Positions 25,827 through 34,454 of a stretch of DNA of 64,000 bases are shown one piece after another. The notes under the pieces were generated by a model that was not told the DNA's origin, did no database searches, and saw only the letters and a program-made list of their open reading frames with translations. Position 1 is the first letter of the stretch. Each line of letters opens with the position of its first letter. Origin of the DNA: Candidatus Binatia bacterium (lineage in GTDB: Bacteria; Desulfobacterota; Binatia; UBA12015); assembly GCA_029243485.1 (NCBI GenBank), contig JAQWRY010000088.1:215221-279220 (forward strand), in the 5' to 3' direction. The position numbers and the translations under genes are program-made.

Positions 25827-26815
25827 TGCGCGGCGCTGATGGCTCTCGGCTCGGTGCGCGAGCACTTCTCGTAGATGCCGCGCATGATCTTGACGCACTC
25901 CACCGGATAGCGGCCGATCGCCGTTTCTTCGGAGAGCTGCAGGCCTTGCACGTTCTTCCGAATCGAGGCGTGGATGTCGTTCACCTCGGCGATCAGCGGC
26001 GTCGGCTGTTTCACCATCGTGTGGAGGAACTGCGTCGCCAGGAGGATTCCACGGTCGCGCATGAGCGCCTCGCGAATGATGTGGTCCTGAACCAGTGGGA
26101 CGTTCTGAACCCCGACCTCGGCGGCCAGGTCCCCTCGGTCGATCAAGATCGGATCCGACACGTCGAGGATCTCGGACAGGTTCTCGACGGCCAACTGGGT
26201 CTCGACCTTCGTTACGAGTCCGACCGAGGAGCCCTCCAAGCACTCGAGGCAGCCTCGCACATCATCGGCGGTATGGACGAAGGACAAGGCGAGGAGGTCG
26301 ACATCAGTCTTCTTTGCGAGATCGATGATCGCGTGGTCCTGCTCCAGCAAGGCCGGAACGTTGGCCGTCCCGTTGATGACGTGGAGCCCCTTGTTGTTCT
26401 CGAGCACTCCCTCGCTGTGCGAGATGAACGTGACCCGGTCCGGCAGCTTTTCGGCGACCTCGAACCGGAAGAGTCCGTCGTTGGCCAGGATCTCCTGGCC
26501 CTTCTGCAACATCTGCAGGAACGGGGCGTAGTTCACCTGGTGGGAGTAGAGGTGGAACTTGCCCTTCTGTCGAAGGACGATCGGATCGACCAGATCGCGG
26601 GTACGAACCTTCCGTCCCGGTAGATCGATCATGATCTTGATGTTCCGGCCCGCGATTCGGCGGATGTCCGCGATCATGGGCTTCAGGGTTTCGATTGAGC
26701 AGTGCGCACCGTTCAGGCGAGCGATCGTGGCGCCCTCTTGGATGAGCTCCGGTAGGACGTTCTCGTTCAGTATCCTGCTGCTAATCGTCGCAATGATGTC
26801 GAAATCTCTCTTCAT
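25823..26815 (-). CDS. Pyruvate-kinase-like protein lacking the C-terminal domain
   Basis: The ATG at 26815 lies one base beyond the upstream stop. The 330 residues cover the barrel (A) and B domains of pyruvate kinase. Retained elements are Arg33 and Asn35 (ARLNGAH), Asp64 and Arg71 (IDLPGRKVRT), LANDGLFRFEV of the B domain, Lys203/Glu205 (TKVE), Asp229 (DRGDL), Thr261 (LATQFLHTM) and an EET turn (296-298) in place of SGET. The allosteric C domain is absent. Changes include NFSHG to NGAHC and TKGPEIR to LPGRKVR. A PEP/pyruvate enzyme acting on a new substrate, or a local pyruvate source, would fit. Its stop overlaps the phosphotransferase start, so the two are translationally coupled. Confidence 0.85.
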   Translation of the reverse strand: MKRDFDIIATISSRILNENVLPELIQEGATIARLNGAHCSIETLKPMIADIRRIAGRNIKIMIDLPGRKVRTRDLVDPIVLRQKGKFHLYSHQVNYAPFLQMLQKGQEILANDGLFRFEVAEKLPDRVTFISHSEGVLENNKGLHVINGTANVPALLEQDHAIIDLAKKTDVDLLALSFVHTADDVRGCLECLEGSSVGLVTKVETQLAVENLSEILDVSDPILIDRGDLAAEVGVQNVPLVQDHIIREALMRDRGILLATQFLHTMVKQPTPLIAEVNDIHASIRKNVQGLQLSEETAIGRYPVECVKIMRGIYEKCSRTEPRAISAAQ

Positions 26816-26816
26816 C

Positions 26817-28058
26817 TCAGCATCCCTCCGTTCCATGGTTTCGGGTTCGTTCCCAGAGCCTCTCGAGGCCCGCGATGTTTCGCTGTATGTCGAAGCGCGC
26901 TCGCGCGACTGTCCGGCCGCGGGCGCCAAATTGCTCTCTCTGGTTTCGGTTCTGACCCATGAGGCTGATCGCGGACGCGAGACCGTTCGCATCCCCCGGT
27001 GCTACGAGGAGGCCGGTCTCTCCGTGCGCGACGATCTCTGCAGTGCCCCCGACCGTGGTGGCGACCACGGGCTTGCCGAGCGCCATCCCCTCCATCACGC
27101 TCTTCGGAACTCCCTCGCTGAGGGACGGAAGAACGAGGAGGTCCATCACCGAGGCGATCGCGTGTGCGTCACGTCGCCATCCGAGGAAATGGACGTTCGT
27201 CACACCGAGTTCACGGATGCGATCTTCGAGCTCGGCCTGATGCGTGCTGTAGGCCGAAACTCCGGAATCGCCGACGAGGTACAGGTGGGTGTCCGGTAGC
27301 ACGGCTTGTACGCGGGCCATCGCGTCGATGAGGTGCGTGAGCCCTTTCAGGGGGTAGATCTGGCCCACGTAGACCACGTTGAAGGACTCGGGCGTGAGGC
27401 CGATCTCCTGCTCGAGCTCGCTGTGGTCTCGCTTTGCCGCGGTCTCGATCTCTTCGAGGTCGATGCCGTTCGCGAGAATTCGGATCTTCTCGTGGTGGCT
27501 CTCGACCAGATCCGGGTACTTGAGCCGCTTGTTCGTCTCGGTCTGATAGACGATCGTCCGAGCCAGCGAGAAGCCGAGTCGGTCCAGTGCCGGGCTCTCA
27601 AGGTCGCCCTTGATGTACCAGACACACGGCCGGCCGGTCAGCTTCGCGGCCGGTCCTATGGTGAGGAGCGACCGAAGGTTGTTGCAGTGGAGCAGGTCGG
27701 CGGATTCCTTCTTGATCACGGCGGCGAGCTTCGCGGTGTAGCGAAGAAGCGAGAGCCCGGTGAGCGCGTGCTGCGCGGGGCCGCCACCGGTCAGCATGCC
27801 TCCGTACTGTCGAAGTCTCTCCGGGGCGGGGACGACGATGCAACGGCCGCCGAGTTCGCGAATCCGGTCGAGGAACTCGTCTTCGAATGGGGTGACGAGG
27901 ACCGGCTCGTAACGCTCGCGGTCCACGTGCTGAAACAGGGTGATGAGGTATCGCGTGTTCCCGTACACCTTGAAGAAGTAGGGCTCGAAGATCAGCACCT
28001 TCAGCTTCTTCGCAGGCGGGGCGGTCGCCGCGGCGCCTAGCTGCCGTGCGGCTTGCAT
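26817..28058 (-). CDS. Glycosyltransferase family 4
   Basis: The ATG at 28058 overlaps the stop of the SGNH gene by one base. After a short Ala-rich start, the GT-B N-lobe begins at KLKVLIFEPYFFKVYGNTRY. The C-lobe carries FNVVYVGQIYPLKGLTHLID, VTNVHFLGWRRDAHAIASVM and the EX7E motif in LSEGVPKSVMEGMALGKPVV. 413 residues, normal length. It adds one sugar of the repeat unit on the cytoplasmic side. It is not a close paralogue of the other GT4 in this operon, which implies two different linkages or sugars. Confidence 0.95.
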   Translation of the reverse strand: MQAARQLGAAATAPPAKKLKVLIFEPYFFKVYGNTRYLITLFQHVDRERYEPVLVTPFEDEFLDRIRELGGRCIVVPAPERLRQYGGMLTGGGPAQHALTGLSLLRYTAKLAAVIKKESADLLHCNNLRSLLTIGPAAKLTGRPCVWYIKGDLESPALDRLGFSLARTIVYQTETNKRLKYPDLVESHHEKIRILANGIDLEEIETAAKRDHSELEQEIGLTPESFNVVYVGQIYPLKGLTHLIDAMARVQAVLPDTHLYLVGDSGVSAYSTHQAELEDRIRELGVTNVHFLGWRRDAHAIASVMDLLVLPSLSEGVPKSVMEGMALGKPVVATTVGGTAEIVAHGETGLLVAPGDANGLASAISLMGQNRNQREQFGARGRTVARARFDIQRNIAGLERLWERTRNHGTEGC

Positions 28059-29131
28059 CAGGACTGCGCTCCCGCGAGTCGCCGTTCGCGCAGCCACCCG
28101 ACCAGCTGTTCTCCGGCCAGGCGATGCCCCGATGCGTTCGGGTGCACGTAGTCGAGCGACCCGCCGAACTCGCGGAAGTAGAGTCCCTGCGCGGAGTTTT
28201 CGCGGAAGATCGGCGTGAAGTCGAGGAACGCTACGTTTCGTTCTTGCGCCCATTTCGCGAGCAGGGCTTGGGGTCGGGCCTCGAGTACTCGCTCGGACAT
28301 GTCGTACCCGTAGGTGTCGCGGTACAGCTCGAGGAGGTCCTGCGAGAGCTGCATCTCATACGGGAACACGACGAAGCCGACGCGGGCTCCCATCGCTTCC
28401 GCCTGCGCGATGATGTCGTCCAGTACGGTCTGCGTGTACGCCCACGCGGACTCGAACGCTTGCCCTTTGGTTTCGAGCCCATCGAGGAAATACTTGTGGC
28501 GCACGGAGCGATCGAGGACTCCGGTGCGATACAGGGAGTCCCGAGACCGTTCGATGAGCAGGAAGTAGAGGTGCGACCGAACCCGAAGCTGTTGGTGCGC
28601 CTCCGCGAGCAGCGCATACAGGTACTCCCGCGTGGTGGGTATGTACGTAGGGCGCTCGAAGTCATTCAGGGTGAGCCCGATCAGAACGAGGTCCGGGGAG
28701 AAGGGGACGGCCTCGTCGCGCATCATCTCGAGGTAGCCGCTCGGTTCGTCGCCGCCCTGGCTGAACACCAAGACCTCGAAGTCCTGAGCAGACTCCTCGC
28801 GTGCGTTGAGCTCTCGTTCGACGATTTTTCCGTAGGATTCCGCCATGAGAACGCCCGTGCCGAACTCGATCGAGTCCCCGATGAGTGCGATACGATAGGT
28901 GTCGGCGGGCTTGCTTCTCGGGTACTCGGAGTCGCGGTGGCCGGTCGAGTTGTATCGGATCGGAACGCCCCACTTCTCGATCTCGGAACCGGGTGCGGGG
29001 TTCTTTTCGTAGGTGAAGTAGTCGATGGGCTGCGGAGCGACGACGCGCACCACGACTTCGAGGAGAACGACTGTCAAGGCGATCGACAGGCCGGCCAGTG
29101 CCAGCTTCGCGAGCAGAGGTCGCCGGCTCAT
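28058..29131 (-). CDS. SGNH/GDSL hydrolase-family protein, membrane-anchored
   Basis: The ATG at 29131 overlaps the flippase stop (ATGA). An N-terminal helix (about 8-30) anchors the 357-residue protein with its domain outside. Block I is IALIGDSIEFGTGV with the Ser nucleophile, a block III-like Asn lies in LIGLTLNDFER, and block V is LDYVHPNASGHRLAG with Asp and His. In polysaccharide loci this fold commonly adds or removes O-acetyl or other acyl groups on the glycan, as with AlgX/AlgJ and PatB-type proteins; here the direction is unknown. Confidence 0.85.
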   Translation of the reverse strand: MSRRPLLAKLALAGLSIALTVVLLEVVVRVVAPQPIDYFTYEKNPAPGSEIEKWGVPIRYNSTGHRDSEYPRSKPADTYRIALIGDSIEFGTGVLMAESYGKIVERELNAREESAQDFEVLVFSQGGDEPSGYLEMMRDEAVPFSPDLVLIGLTLNDFERPTYIPTTREYLYALLAEAHQQLRVRSHLYFLLIERSRDSLYRTGVLDRSVRHKYFLDGLETKGQAFESAWAYTQTVLDDIIAQAEAMGARVGFVVFPYEMQLSQDLLELYRDTYGYDMSERVLEARPQALLAKWAQERNVAFLDFTPIFRENSAQGLYFREFGGSLDYVHPNASGHRLAGEQLVGWLRERRLAGAQS

Positions 29132-30468
29132 CGTGTCGCCTCCGCGGTCGCGGTGGGCGCGGCTTCTCGAACGAGCCAGAGAGCGGCGCCGACGGTTCCA
29201 ACGGCCAGCACGGCCAGACCGATGACGAGAGCCTGCAGGGCCAGAACCTCCGGTGCCGCGCTCCCGGTTTGCAGGACGACGGCTACGACGATGAGGGCGG
29301 CCACGACGTTCACACTGCTGACGGGGATTCTGGACAAGCCGTCCAGCGAGCCCTGGAGTGCGAGGAAGAGGGCGAAGGGTACGATGCCGACCGCCGTGTA
29401 CGCGAGTGCCGTTTCGATGGCGGTCGACTCCATCCCGAGCCACCAGCGAACCGCCAGTGCAGCGAATTCGAATGCGATCACAGAGGCGATGAACCCTCCG
29501 ACGATGATCCCGCCGATTTGGAGCCACAACAGTGAGCGCATGTCTGCGCCCTTGCCGGTCCGTGTGAGGGAGGCGGCACGCGGCAGCATGACGACCGACA
29601 CAGGAGACAGTGCGGTGCTCACGAGATTCAGCATCGTGACGGCGAACGCGGCGGCGCCCCCGCCGCTCAGGTCGCCGCCCCGTGTGGCCCACCAGCCGGG
29701 CATGAGGAGCAGGATCGAAAACCCGATCGAGCCCGGCAGCCGCGAGAGTCCGAAACGCAGATGGGCGGCGGCCTGTGGGCCCGACCACAGCTGCAGCAGC
29801 GTGCCACGTCCACCGCGAAGGGTCCGGGCAATTCCTATGAGGGCGGTGAGGCTGAGAAGCCCGCCGGCGGCGGAGAACACGAGCGCCATGTCCGCGCCGG
29901 GCAGGAAGAGGCACGCGAGGGGGACCAAGCCCGTCAGGCCGAGTGAGAGCGCGCCCACGATCTCGAATTTCTCCTGCCCCTTCCAGAAGGCGATCCACAG
30001 GTAGGTGAGCGCCATCCCGAAGGCGTAAAGGGTCGTTGGCAACGCCAAGTGGGCGAGTTTCGCGTCGCCGAAGAGTAGGGTCGCTACGACGTCGGGGACC
30101 GTCGCCGCGATCGCGACTGTGAAGAGCCCGATGCCGAGGACGGGGACAGCGGCCGAAAAGAGGACGCGGCGGATTTCGTCGAGCTCATGAACCGCTCGGC
30201 GCCGCGCAACTTCGCGTGTCAGGCTGGTCGGCACGCCGAGCATTGCGAGCAAGCAGACGGGGCCGGTTGCCCGACGGGCGAGGCTGTATTCGAAGAAGCC
30301 CACGTCGGAGAAGTTCTCCGCGACGACGCGGTAGCTGAGGAAGATGGTCGCGGCGACGAGCTGCGTGGCGATCGTCGTGATGAGGAGCGACCGCTTCAGG
30401 CCCTCCTGTGGCGCAGGCGGAGGGAGCTCGGCCTGGGTTGTCGCCTGTCGAGTGGCCGCGGCGTTCAT
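29128..30468 (-). CDS. Wzx-like oligosaccharide flippase
   Basis: The 446-residue protein has about twelve to fourteen hydrophobic segments and the general layout of the MOP superfamily: N-terminal LLITTIATQLVAATIFLSYR, GFFEYSLARRATGPVCLLAM and LGVPTSLTREVARRR, and a central VSTALSPVSVVMLPRAASLT. It would move lipid-linked repeat units across the inner membrane for the polymerase. Its gene overlaps both neighbours (sugar transferase upstream, SGNH downstream) by four bases each. Confidence 0.9.
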   Translation of the reverse strand: MNAAATRQATTQAELPPPAPQEGLKRSLLITTIATQLVAATIFLSYRVVAENFSDVGFFEYSLARRATGPVCLLAMLGVPTSLTREVARRRAVHELDEIRRVLFSAAVPVLGIGLFTVAIAATVPDVVATLLFGDAKLAHLALPTTLYAFGMALTYLWIAFWKGQEKFEIVGALSLGLTGLVPLACLFLPGADMALVFSAAGGLLSLTALIGIARTLRGGRGTLLQLWSGPQAAAHLRFGLSRLPGSIGFSILLLMPGWWATRGGDLSGGGAAAFAVTMLNLVSTALSPVSVVMLPRAASLTRTGKGADMRSLLWLQIGGIIVGGFIASVIAFEFAALAVRWWLGMESTAIETALAYTAVGIVPFALFLALQGSLDGLSRIPVSSVNVVAALIVVAVVLQTGSAAPEVLALQALVIGLAVLAVGTVGAALWLVREAAPTATAEATR

Positions 30469-31211
30469 GAGGCGTCCGCGAGCTGCCGCGTCTCGACCAC
30501 TTCCGTGGCACCCGGTGGCGGGAACGGGCGGAGCTCGTCGTCGCGTTTCGCGATGCGGATCAGCTCCGGAGCGGCTCCAAGGCTCGACAGCACCTGGCCC
30601 ACGCCTGCGAGGGCCTGCTCACGGCCGATGAGCGCGAGTGCCGTCAGGAGCACGATCTGGGCGTCGAGCGCGAGCGAGGAATGCTCGACGTAGAGAAGGC
30701 CGAGTCGGCTCTTCCAGGGACGGATCACCTGGTTGTATTTGAGGTCGGGGTCGTCGGCTCCGTCGAGGATGTCTCCTTCGTCGGCGAATACGATCGATGC
30801 CAGGTCCGTGATGCCCGGGCGGACTTCGAGGAGGCGTCGCTCCTCTTCGGTGTACAGCGCGACTTCACTCGCGACGTTCGGCCGCGGCCCGACGAGGGAC
30901 ATCTGCCCAACGAGCACGTTCAGGAACTGAGGGAGTTCGTCGAGCTTGAAGCGGCGGATCATGCCGCCGGTTCGCGTAATCCTGCTGTCGGATGCACCGG
31001 TCGAATCGACGCCGGACTTGTCGGCGTCGACGACCATCGAGCGGAACTTGAGGAGAGGGAAGGGGCGGCCGCGAAGGCCGACGCGGTTCGCCACGTAAAA
31101 GGGCGAGTGGCGGTCCTCGAGAAAGATCAGCGCCGCGACGACGACCATCAACGGCATCGTGATGGCAGTAGCGACGAGGGCTACGAGTGTGTCAGTCGCG
31201 CGCTTCAGCAT
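30465..31211 (-). CDS. Initiating sugar transferase (bacterial sugar transferase/PHPT family)
   Basis: One membrane-associated N-terminal helix is followed by the compact catalytic core: YVANRVGLRGRPFPLLKFRS, FKLDELPQFLNVLVGQMSLV and GPRPNVASEV, the standard KFRSM / DELPQ / SLVGPRP motifs. It transfers the first sugar-1-phosphate to undecaprenyl phosphate. At 248 residues it is a short, WbaP-C-terminus-like form with a C-terminal extension after about residue 185 that is not part of the common core. It starts 12 bases after the E1-beta stop. Confidence 0.95.
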   Translation of the reverse strand: MLKRATDTLVALVATAITMPLMVVVAALIFLEDRHSPFYVANRVGLRGRPFPLLKFRSMVVDADKSGVDSTGASDSRITRTGGMIRRFKLDELPQFLNVLVGQMSLVGPRPNVASEVALYTEEERRLLEVRPGITDLASIVFADEGDILDGADDPDLKYNQVIRPWKSRLGLLYVEHSSLALDAQIVLLTALALIGREQALAGVGQVLSSLGAAPELIRIAKRDDELRPFPPPGATEVVETRQLADAS

Positions 31212-31223
31212 TCCAACGGACGA

Positions 31224-32189
31224 TCAGTGGCCCAACAGCCCCTGTGCGCGGCCTACGACGTCGTCGACGTCGGAGTAGTAGGCAGACTCGAGAGCGCCAC
31301 TCGTCGGCGCGGGTGCGGGCGGAAGACAGAGTCGGGCTGCCGAGCCCAAGACACCTTCTTCAGCGCAGCGTGCGATCACCTCGGAGGCAATTCCGCAGGC
31401 GCCCCAATCTCCGTCGACGACAAGGAGGCGTTTCGTCTTGGCTACCGATTCGAGCACGGTGTCCATCTCGAGCGGGTTGAGCACTCGGAGGTCGACGACG
31501 TCGCTCTGGATGCCTCGCTCGGCGAGCTTCTCGGCCGCCTGGCGACATTGGTGGGCCGTGTAGCTGTATCCGACCAGCGTAACGTCGCTGCCTTCTCGGG
31601 TTCGACGCGCACCTTGTTCCGCCAGGGGTGTCTCATCGACCGGTCCGAGGTCCTCGTCGAGCTCGTACAGCCAGCGATCGTCGAGATAGATCACCGGGTC
31701 GTCGCACTGCGTCGCCGCGACGAGAAGATCTCGAGCGTCCTTGGCGGTGCTCGGCATGACCACGCGCAGCCCGGGGATGTGGGCGAACCAGGAAGCGAGC
31801 GACTGCGAGTGCTGGGCACCCTGCTCGCCTCCGCGATTGATGATCGCGCGAACGACGAGCGGCGCGGGCGCGTCGCCGCCAAACATGTGGTTCCACTTCG
31901 CCGCCTGGTTCACGATCTGGTCCAGGGCGAGGATCGCGAAGTCCACCCGGGGGTGGATCACGATCGGCCGGTAGCCGGAGATTGCGGCGCCGAGCGCGGC
32001 GCCGGTGCACGCGGCCTCGGACACGGGAGTGTCGATGACACGCTCGACTCCGTAGTCGACCTCGAGCTGGGCCATCGAATCACCGACGTACCAGGGGCTC
32101 CAGAGTCCCTGGCCGATGGTGAACACCTTGTCGTCGGTGGACAGAAGGTGCGCGAAGCCCTCGCGGATCGCATGTGCGTAGGTCGTCAC
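31224..32189 (-). CDS. Thiamine-diphosphate-dependent dehydrogenase E1 component, beta subunit-like
   Basis: The GTG at 32189 overlaps the E1-alpha stop (GTGA). The 321-residue product matches transketolase-like E1-beta subunits: FTIGQGLWSPWYVGDS, RVIDTPVSEAACTGAALGAA (with the conserved Glu that contacts the cofactor), PRVDFAILALDQIVNQAAKW and the C-terminal domain LLVVDGDWGACGIASEVIA. Pyruvate dehydrogenase needs E2 and E3, but no lipoyl-transferase or lipoamide dehydrogenase gene lies in this operon or window. In surface-glycan loci, such E1 pairs may form or move two-carbon units on sugar intermediates. Confidence 0.9.
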   Translation of the reverse strand: MTTYAHAIREGFAHLLSTDDKVFTIGQGLWSPWYVGDSMAQLEVDYGVERVIDTPVSEAACTGAALGAAISGYRPIVIHPRVDFAILALDQIVNQAAKWNHMFGGDAPAPLVVRAIINRGGEQGAQHSQSLASWFAHIPGLRVVMPSTAKDARDLLVAATQCDDPVIYLDDRWLYELDEDLGPVDETPLAEQGARRTREGSDVTLVGYSYTAHQCRQAAEKLAERGIQSDVVDLRVLNPLEMDTVLESVAKTKRLLVVDGDWGACGIASEVIARCAEEGVLGSAARLCLPPAPAPTSGALESAYYSDVDDVVGRAQGLLGH

Positions 32190-33322
32190 GAGTTGGCTCC
32201 CTTGCGGCTGTCTTTCGCAGACCACACGCGGGCCAGGAGCTCGCCTTCGGCCGGGTGGGGTGCTTTCGAGGCGCGCTGCCAGCTGGCAGCGACGCGCTGT
32301 CTGGTTTCGTTACAGATCCTGTCGAGGTCGGACGGTTTGAGTCGGTCTGCGGCCACCATCGCGCTGGCGAGGCGACGGATCGGATCGCGTCGCTTCCAGA
32401 GCGTGACGTCACCGCCGCGTCGCACTCCGACGTCGAGATCCTCGCGGTAACCCACGTGACCCCGCCAGCGGTACGTGACGAGTTCGAGGTAGACCGGTTG
32501 ATTGGTTCGCGCGAGCTCGAAGGCTTCCGCAGAGACGCGCTTGACCTCGGCGAGGTCGTTGCCGTCGACGCGGAACCAGGTGATGCCGTGAGCCTCGGCA
32601 AATCGGCAGGTCGAGTCCGCCGGCTGCCGTGCGTGGATGTGGAGATGGCTCGAAAAGAAGTTGTTCTCGCAGACGAAGAGGAGGGGCAGGCCCATCACCG
32701 AGGCGAGGTTGAGCGTCTCGTGGACGACCCCTTCCTCTGTCGCGCCGTCGCCGAAGTAGGAGATCGCGACGGAGCCGCGGCCGTCCATCTTCGCCGCGAG
32801 GGCGGAGCCGGAGGCGATCGGGACGGTGGCCGCGACGATGGGCACGGTTCCGTAGAGCCCGTTTTCGACGTCGCGCAGGTGCATCGATCCGCCCATGCCG
32901 TGCGAGCAACCCGACTCACGGCCGTGGATCTCGTCGAAGAGCGCGTCGAGATCGCAGCCGAGTGAGAGGTAGTGCGCATGGGAGCGGTGAGCGCCGAAGA
33001 CGCGGTCGTCTTTCTTCACGTTCAGCGCGACACCCATCGCCGTTGCCTCTTGGCCGATGGCGAGGTGGCATGGGCAGCGGATCGAGCCGTCCTTCACGCC
33101 GTCCGCCACCTGCTCCTCGGCGGCGCGAATCAAGATCATTCGTTCGAGTGCGAGCTGGGCTTCCTCTCGCGTCAGGAGCGAAAGGTCGCAGGGCTCGTTT
33201 CCGTACTCGGGATCCGCGAGTGCGCCAAGCGAGTCCGGGTCTGAAGACTCCGGCAGACCTTTCGCGCGTTTCGCGCCCAGTCGCGCCAGTTCCTCTGCGG
33301 GAGATGACATTCCGTCGTGCAT
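32186..33322 (-). CDS. Thiamine-diphosphate-dependent dehydrogenase E1 component, alpha subunit-like
   Basis: The ATG at 33322 is preceded by AGAGGAT; the open frame upstream overlaps the aminotransferase gene. Features are HLAIGQEATAMGVALNVKKD, the substrate loop ...HRSHAHYLSLG, GMGGSMHLRDVENGLYG and the thiamine-diphosphate motif GDG(x26)NN spanning GDGATEEGVVHETLNLASV to CENN. 378 residues, including a 60-residue N-terminal extension compared with compact E1-alpha proteins. It pairs with the overlapping beta-subunit gene. The substrate is probably a 2-oxoacid such as pyruvate; acceptor unknown. Confidence 0.9.
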   Translation of the reverse strand: MHDGMSSPAEELARLGAKRAKGLPESSDPDSLGALADPEYGNEPCDLSLLTREEAQLALERMILIRAAEEQVADGVKDGSIRCPCHLAIGQEATAMGVALNVKKDDRVFGAHRSHAHYLSLGCDLDALFDEIHGRESGCSHGMGGSMHLRDVENGLYGTVPIVAATVPIASGSALAAKMDGRGSVAISYFGDGATEEGVVHETLNLASVMGLPLLFVCENNFFSSHLHIHARQPADSTCRFAEAHGITWFRVDGNDLAEVKRVSAEAFELARTNQPVYLELVTYRWRGHVGYREDLDVGVRRGGDVTLWKRRDPIRRLASAMVAADRLKPSDLDRICNETRQRVAASWQRASKAPHPAEGELLARVWSAKDSRKGANS

Positions 33323-33350
33323 AGTTGCGATCCTCTGCGGTCCTGCGGCT

Positions 33351-34454
33351 TCAGCCGTAGAAGCTGCCGATTTGCTCGATGATGTAAGAGAGCTCCTCAT
33401 CCGTGAGGGCCGTGTTCATGGGGAGAAGCATGCACCGTTCGAAGAACCGGTCGGTGTAGGGAAGCGCATCCGAGGCCAGGCCGAGGCCGTTCAGCCGATG
33501 GAGTGGCTTGCCACCCCATTGGATGATCGATCCCACGCCGCGCTCGCGCAGGTGCGCGCGAAGCTCGTCTCGTCGGTCCGCTTCGATTTCGTAATTCTGA
33601 TAGACGTCCATCCGGTCGGGGTCGCTGTTGGGGCCCGGGGGAACGCCGATCTGCTCGAGCCCGCGCAGGCCGGCGTCGTAGATCGCGGCGATCTCACGGC
33701 GGCGGGCGATGGTCTCTGAATAGTGGCGGAGTTTGGGGAGGAGGACCGCGGCCTGCAGGTTGTCGAGGCGTGAGTTCACGCCCCACATCTGGACTTCACC
33801 CTCGTCGTCTCGCCCGTGATCGCGCAGCATGCGGAGCTTCCGTGCGACGTCGGCCGAGTCCGTGAGGAGGAGACCTCCATCGCCGAAGCTGCCCAGCAGT
33901 TTGGCCGGGTACAGGCTGATCGAGCCGGCGAGGCCGAACGTTCCGGCGCTCTTCCCGCGATAGGTGGCCCCGAGGGCCTGTGCGGCGTCTTCGATGATCA
34001 CGAGCCCGTGGCGGTCGGCGATGGCCTGTAGGGCATCCATGTCGGCGATGCGGCCGTTGAGTTGCGTCGGCATGAGGACGCGCGTGCGGTCGGTGACCGC
34101 GGCCTCTACGGCTTCCGGATCGATGAGCCGGTCTTCCCGGCATTCGACGAGTACGGGCTTCGCGCCGACGAAGTGGGCCGCCGCGGCTGTGGCGACATAC
34201 GTGTGGGAAGCCATGATGACTTCATCGCCGGAGCCGACGTTTGCGACGCGCAGCGCGAGCATCAGCGAGTCGGTACCGTTCGCAACCCCGACGACGTGTG
34301 CAACGCCCGCCAGGTTCCCCACGGCTCGTTCGAACTCCTCGAGTTCGTCCTGGAGGATGAAGGCCCCCCGCTCGAGACAGCGGTTCATCGCTGCCTCGAC
34401 GTCGTCGCGGTGCTCGGTGAAGACGTGCGGATATGGGAAGAACGGGATCTGCAC
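33351..34454 (-). CDS. DegT/DnrJ/EryC1/StrS-family aminotransferase
   Basis: This 367-residue PLP enzyme has the family pattern VVGVANGTDSLMLALRVANV, MASHTYVATAAAAHFVGAKP, LVIIEDAAQALGATYRGKSA (Asp for PLP pyridine) and SISLYPAKLLGSFGDGG, where Lys (about residue 183) forms the Schiff base. It transfers an amino group to a nucleotide-linked keto-sugar. With the CapD/FlaA1-like dehydratase encoded upstream it could make an amino-deoxy sugar. The stop lies 28 bases ahead of the E1-alpha start. Confidence 0.95.
   Translation of the reverse strand: MQIPFFPYPHVFTEHRDDVEAAMNRCLERGAFILQDELEEFERAVGNLAGVAHVVGVANGTDSLMLALRVANVGSGDEVIMASHTYVATAAAAHFVGAKPVLVECREDRLIDPEAVEAAVTDRTRVLMPTQLNGRIADMDALQAIADRHGLVIIEDAAQALGATYRGKSAGTFGLAGSISLYPAKLLGSFGDGGLLLTDSADVARKLRMLRDHGRDDEGEVQMWGVNSRLDNLQAAVLLPKLRHYSETIARRREIAAIYDAGLRGLEQIGVPPGPNSDPDRMDVYQNYEIEADRRDELRAHLRERGVGSIIQWGGKPLHRLNGLGLASDALPYTDRFFERCMLLPMNTALTDEELSYIIEQIGSFYG

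Noticed and set aside
28046..30004. Plus-strand open frame of 652 codons
   Set aside because: It is antisense to the SGNH and Wzx genes, with shadow-type composition; no coherent protein.
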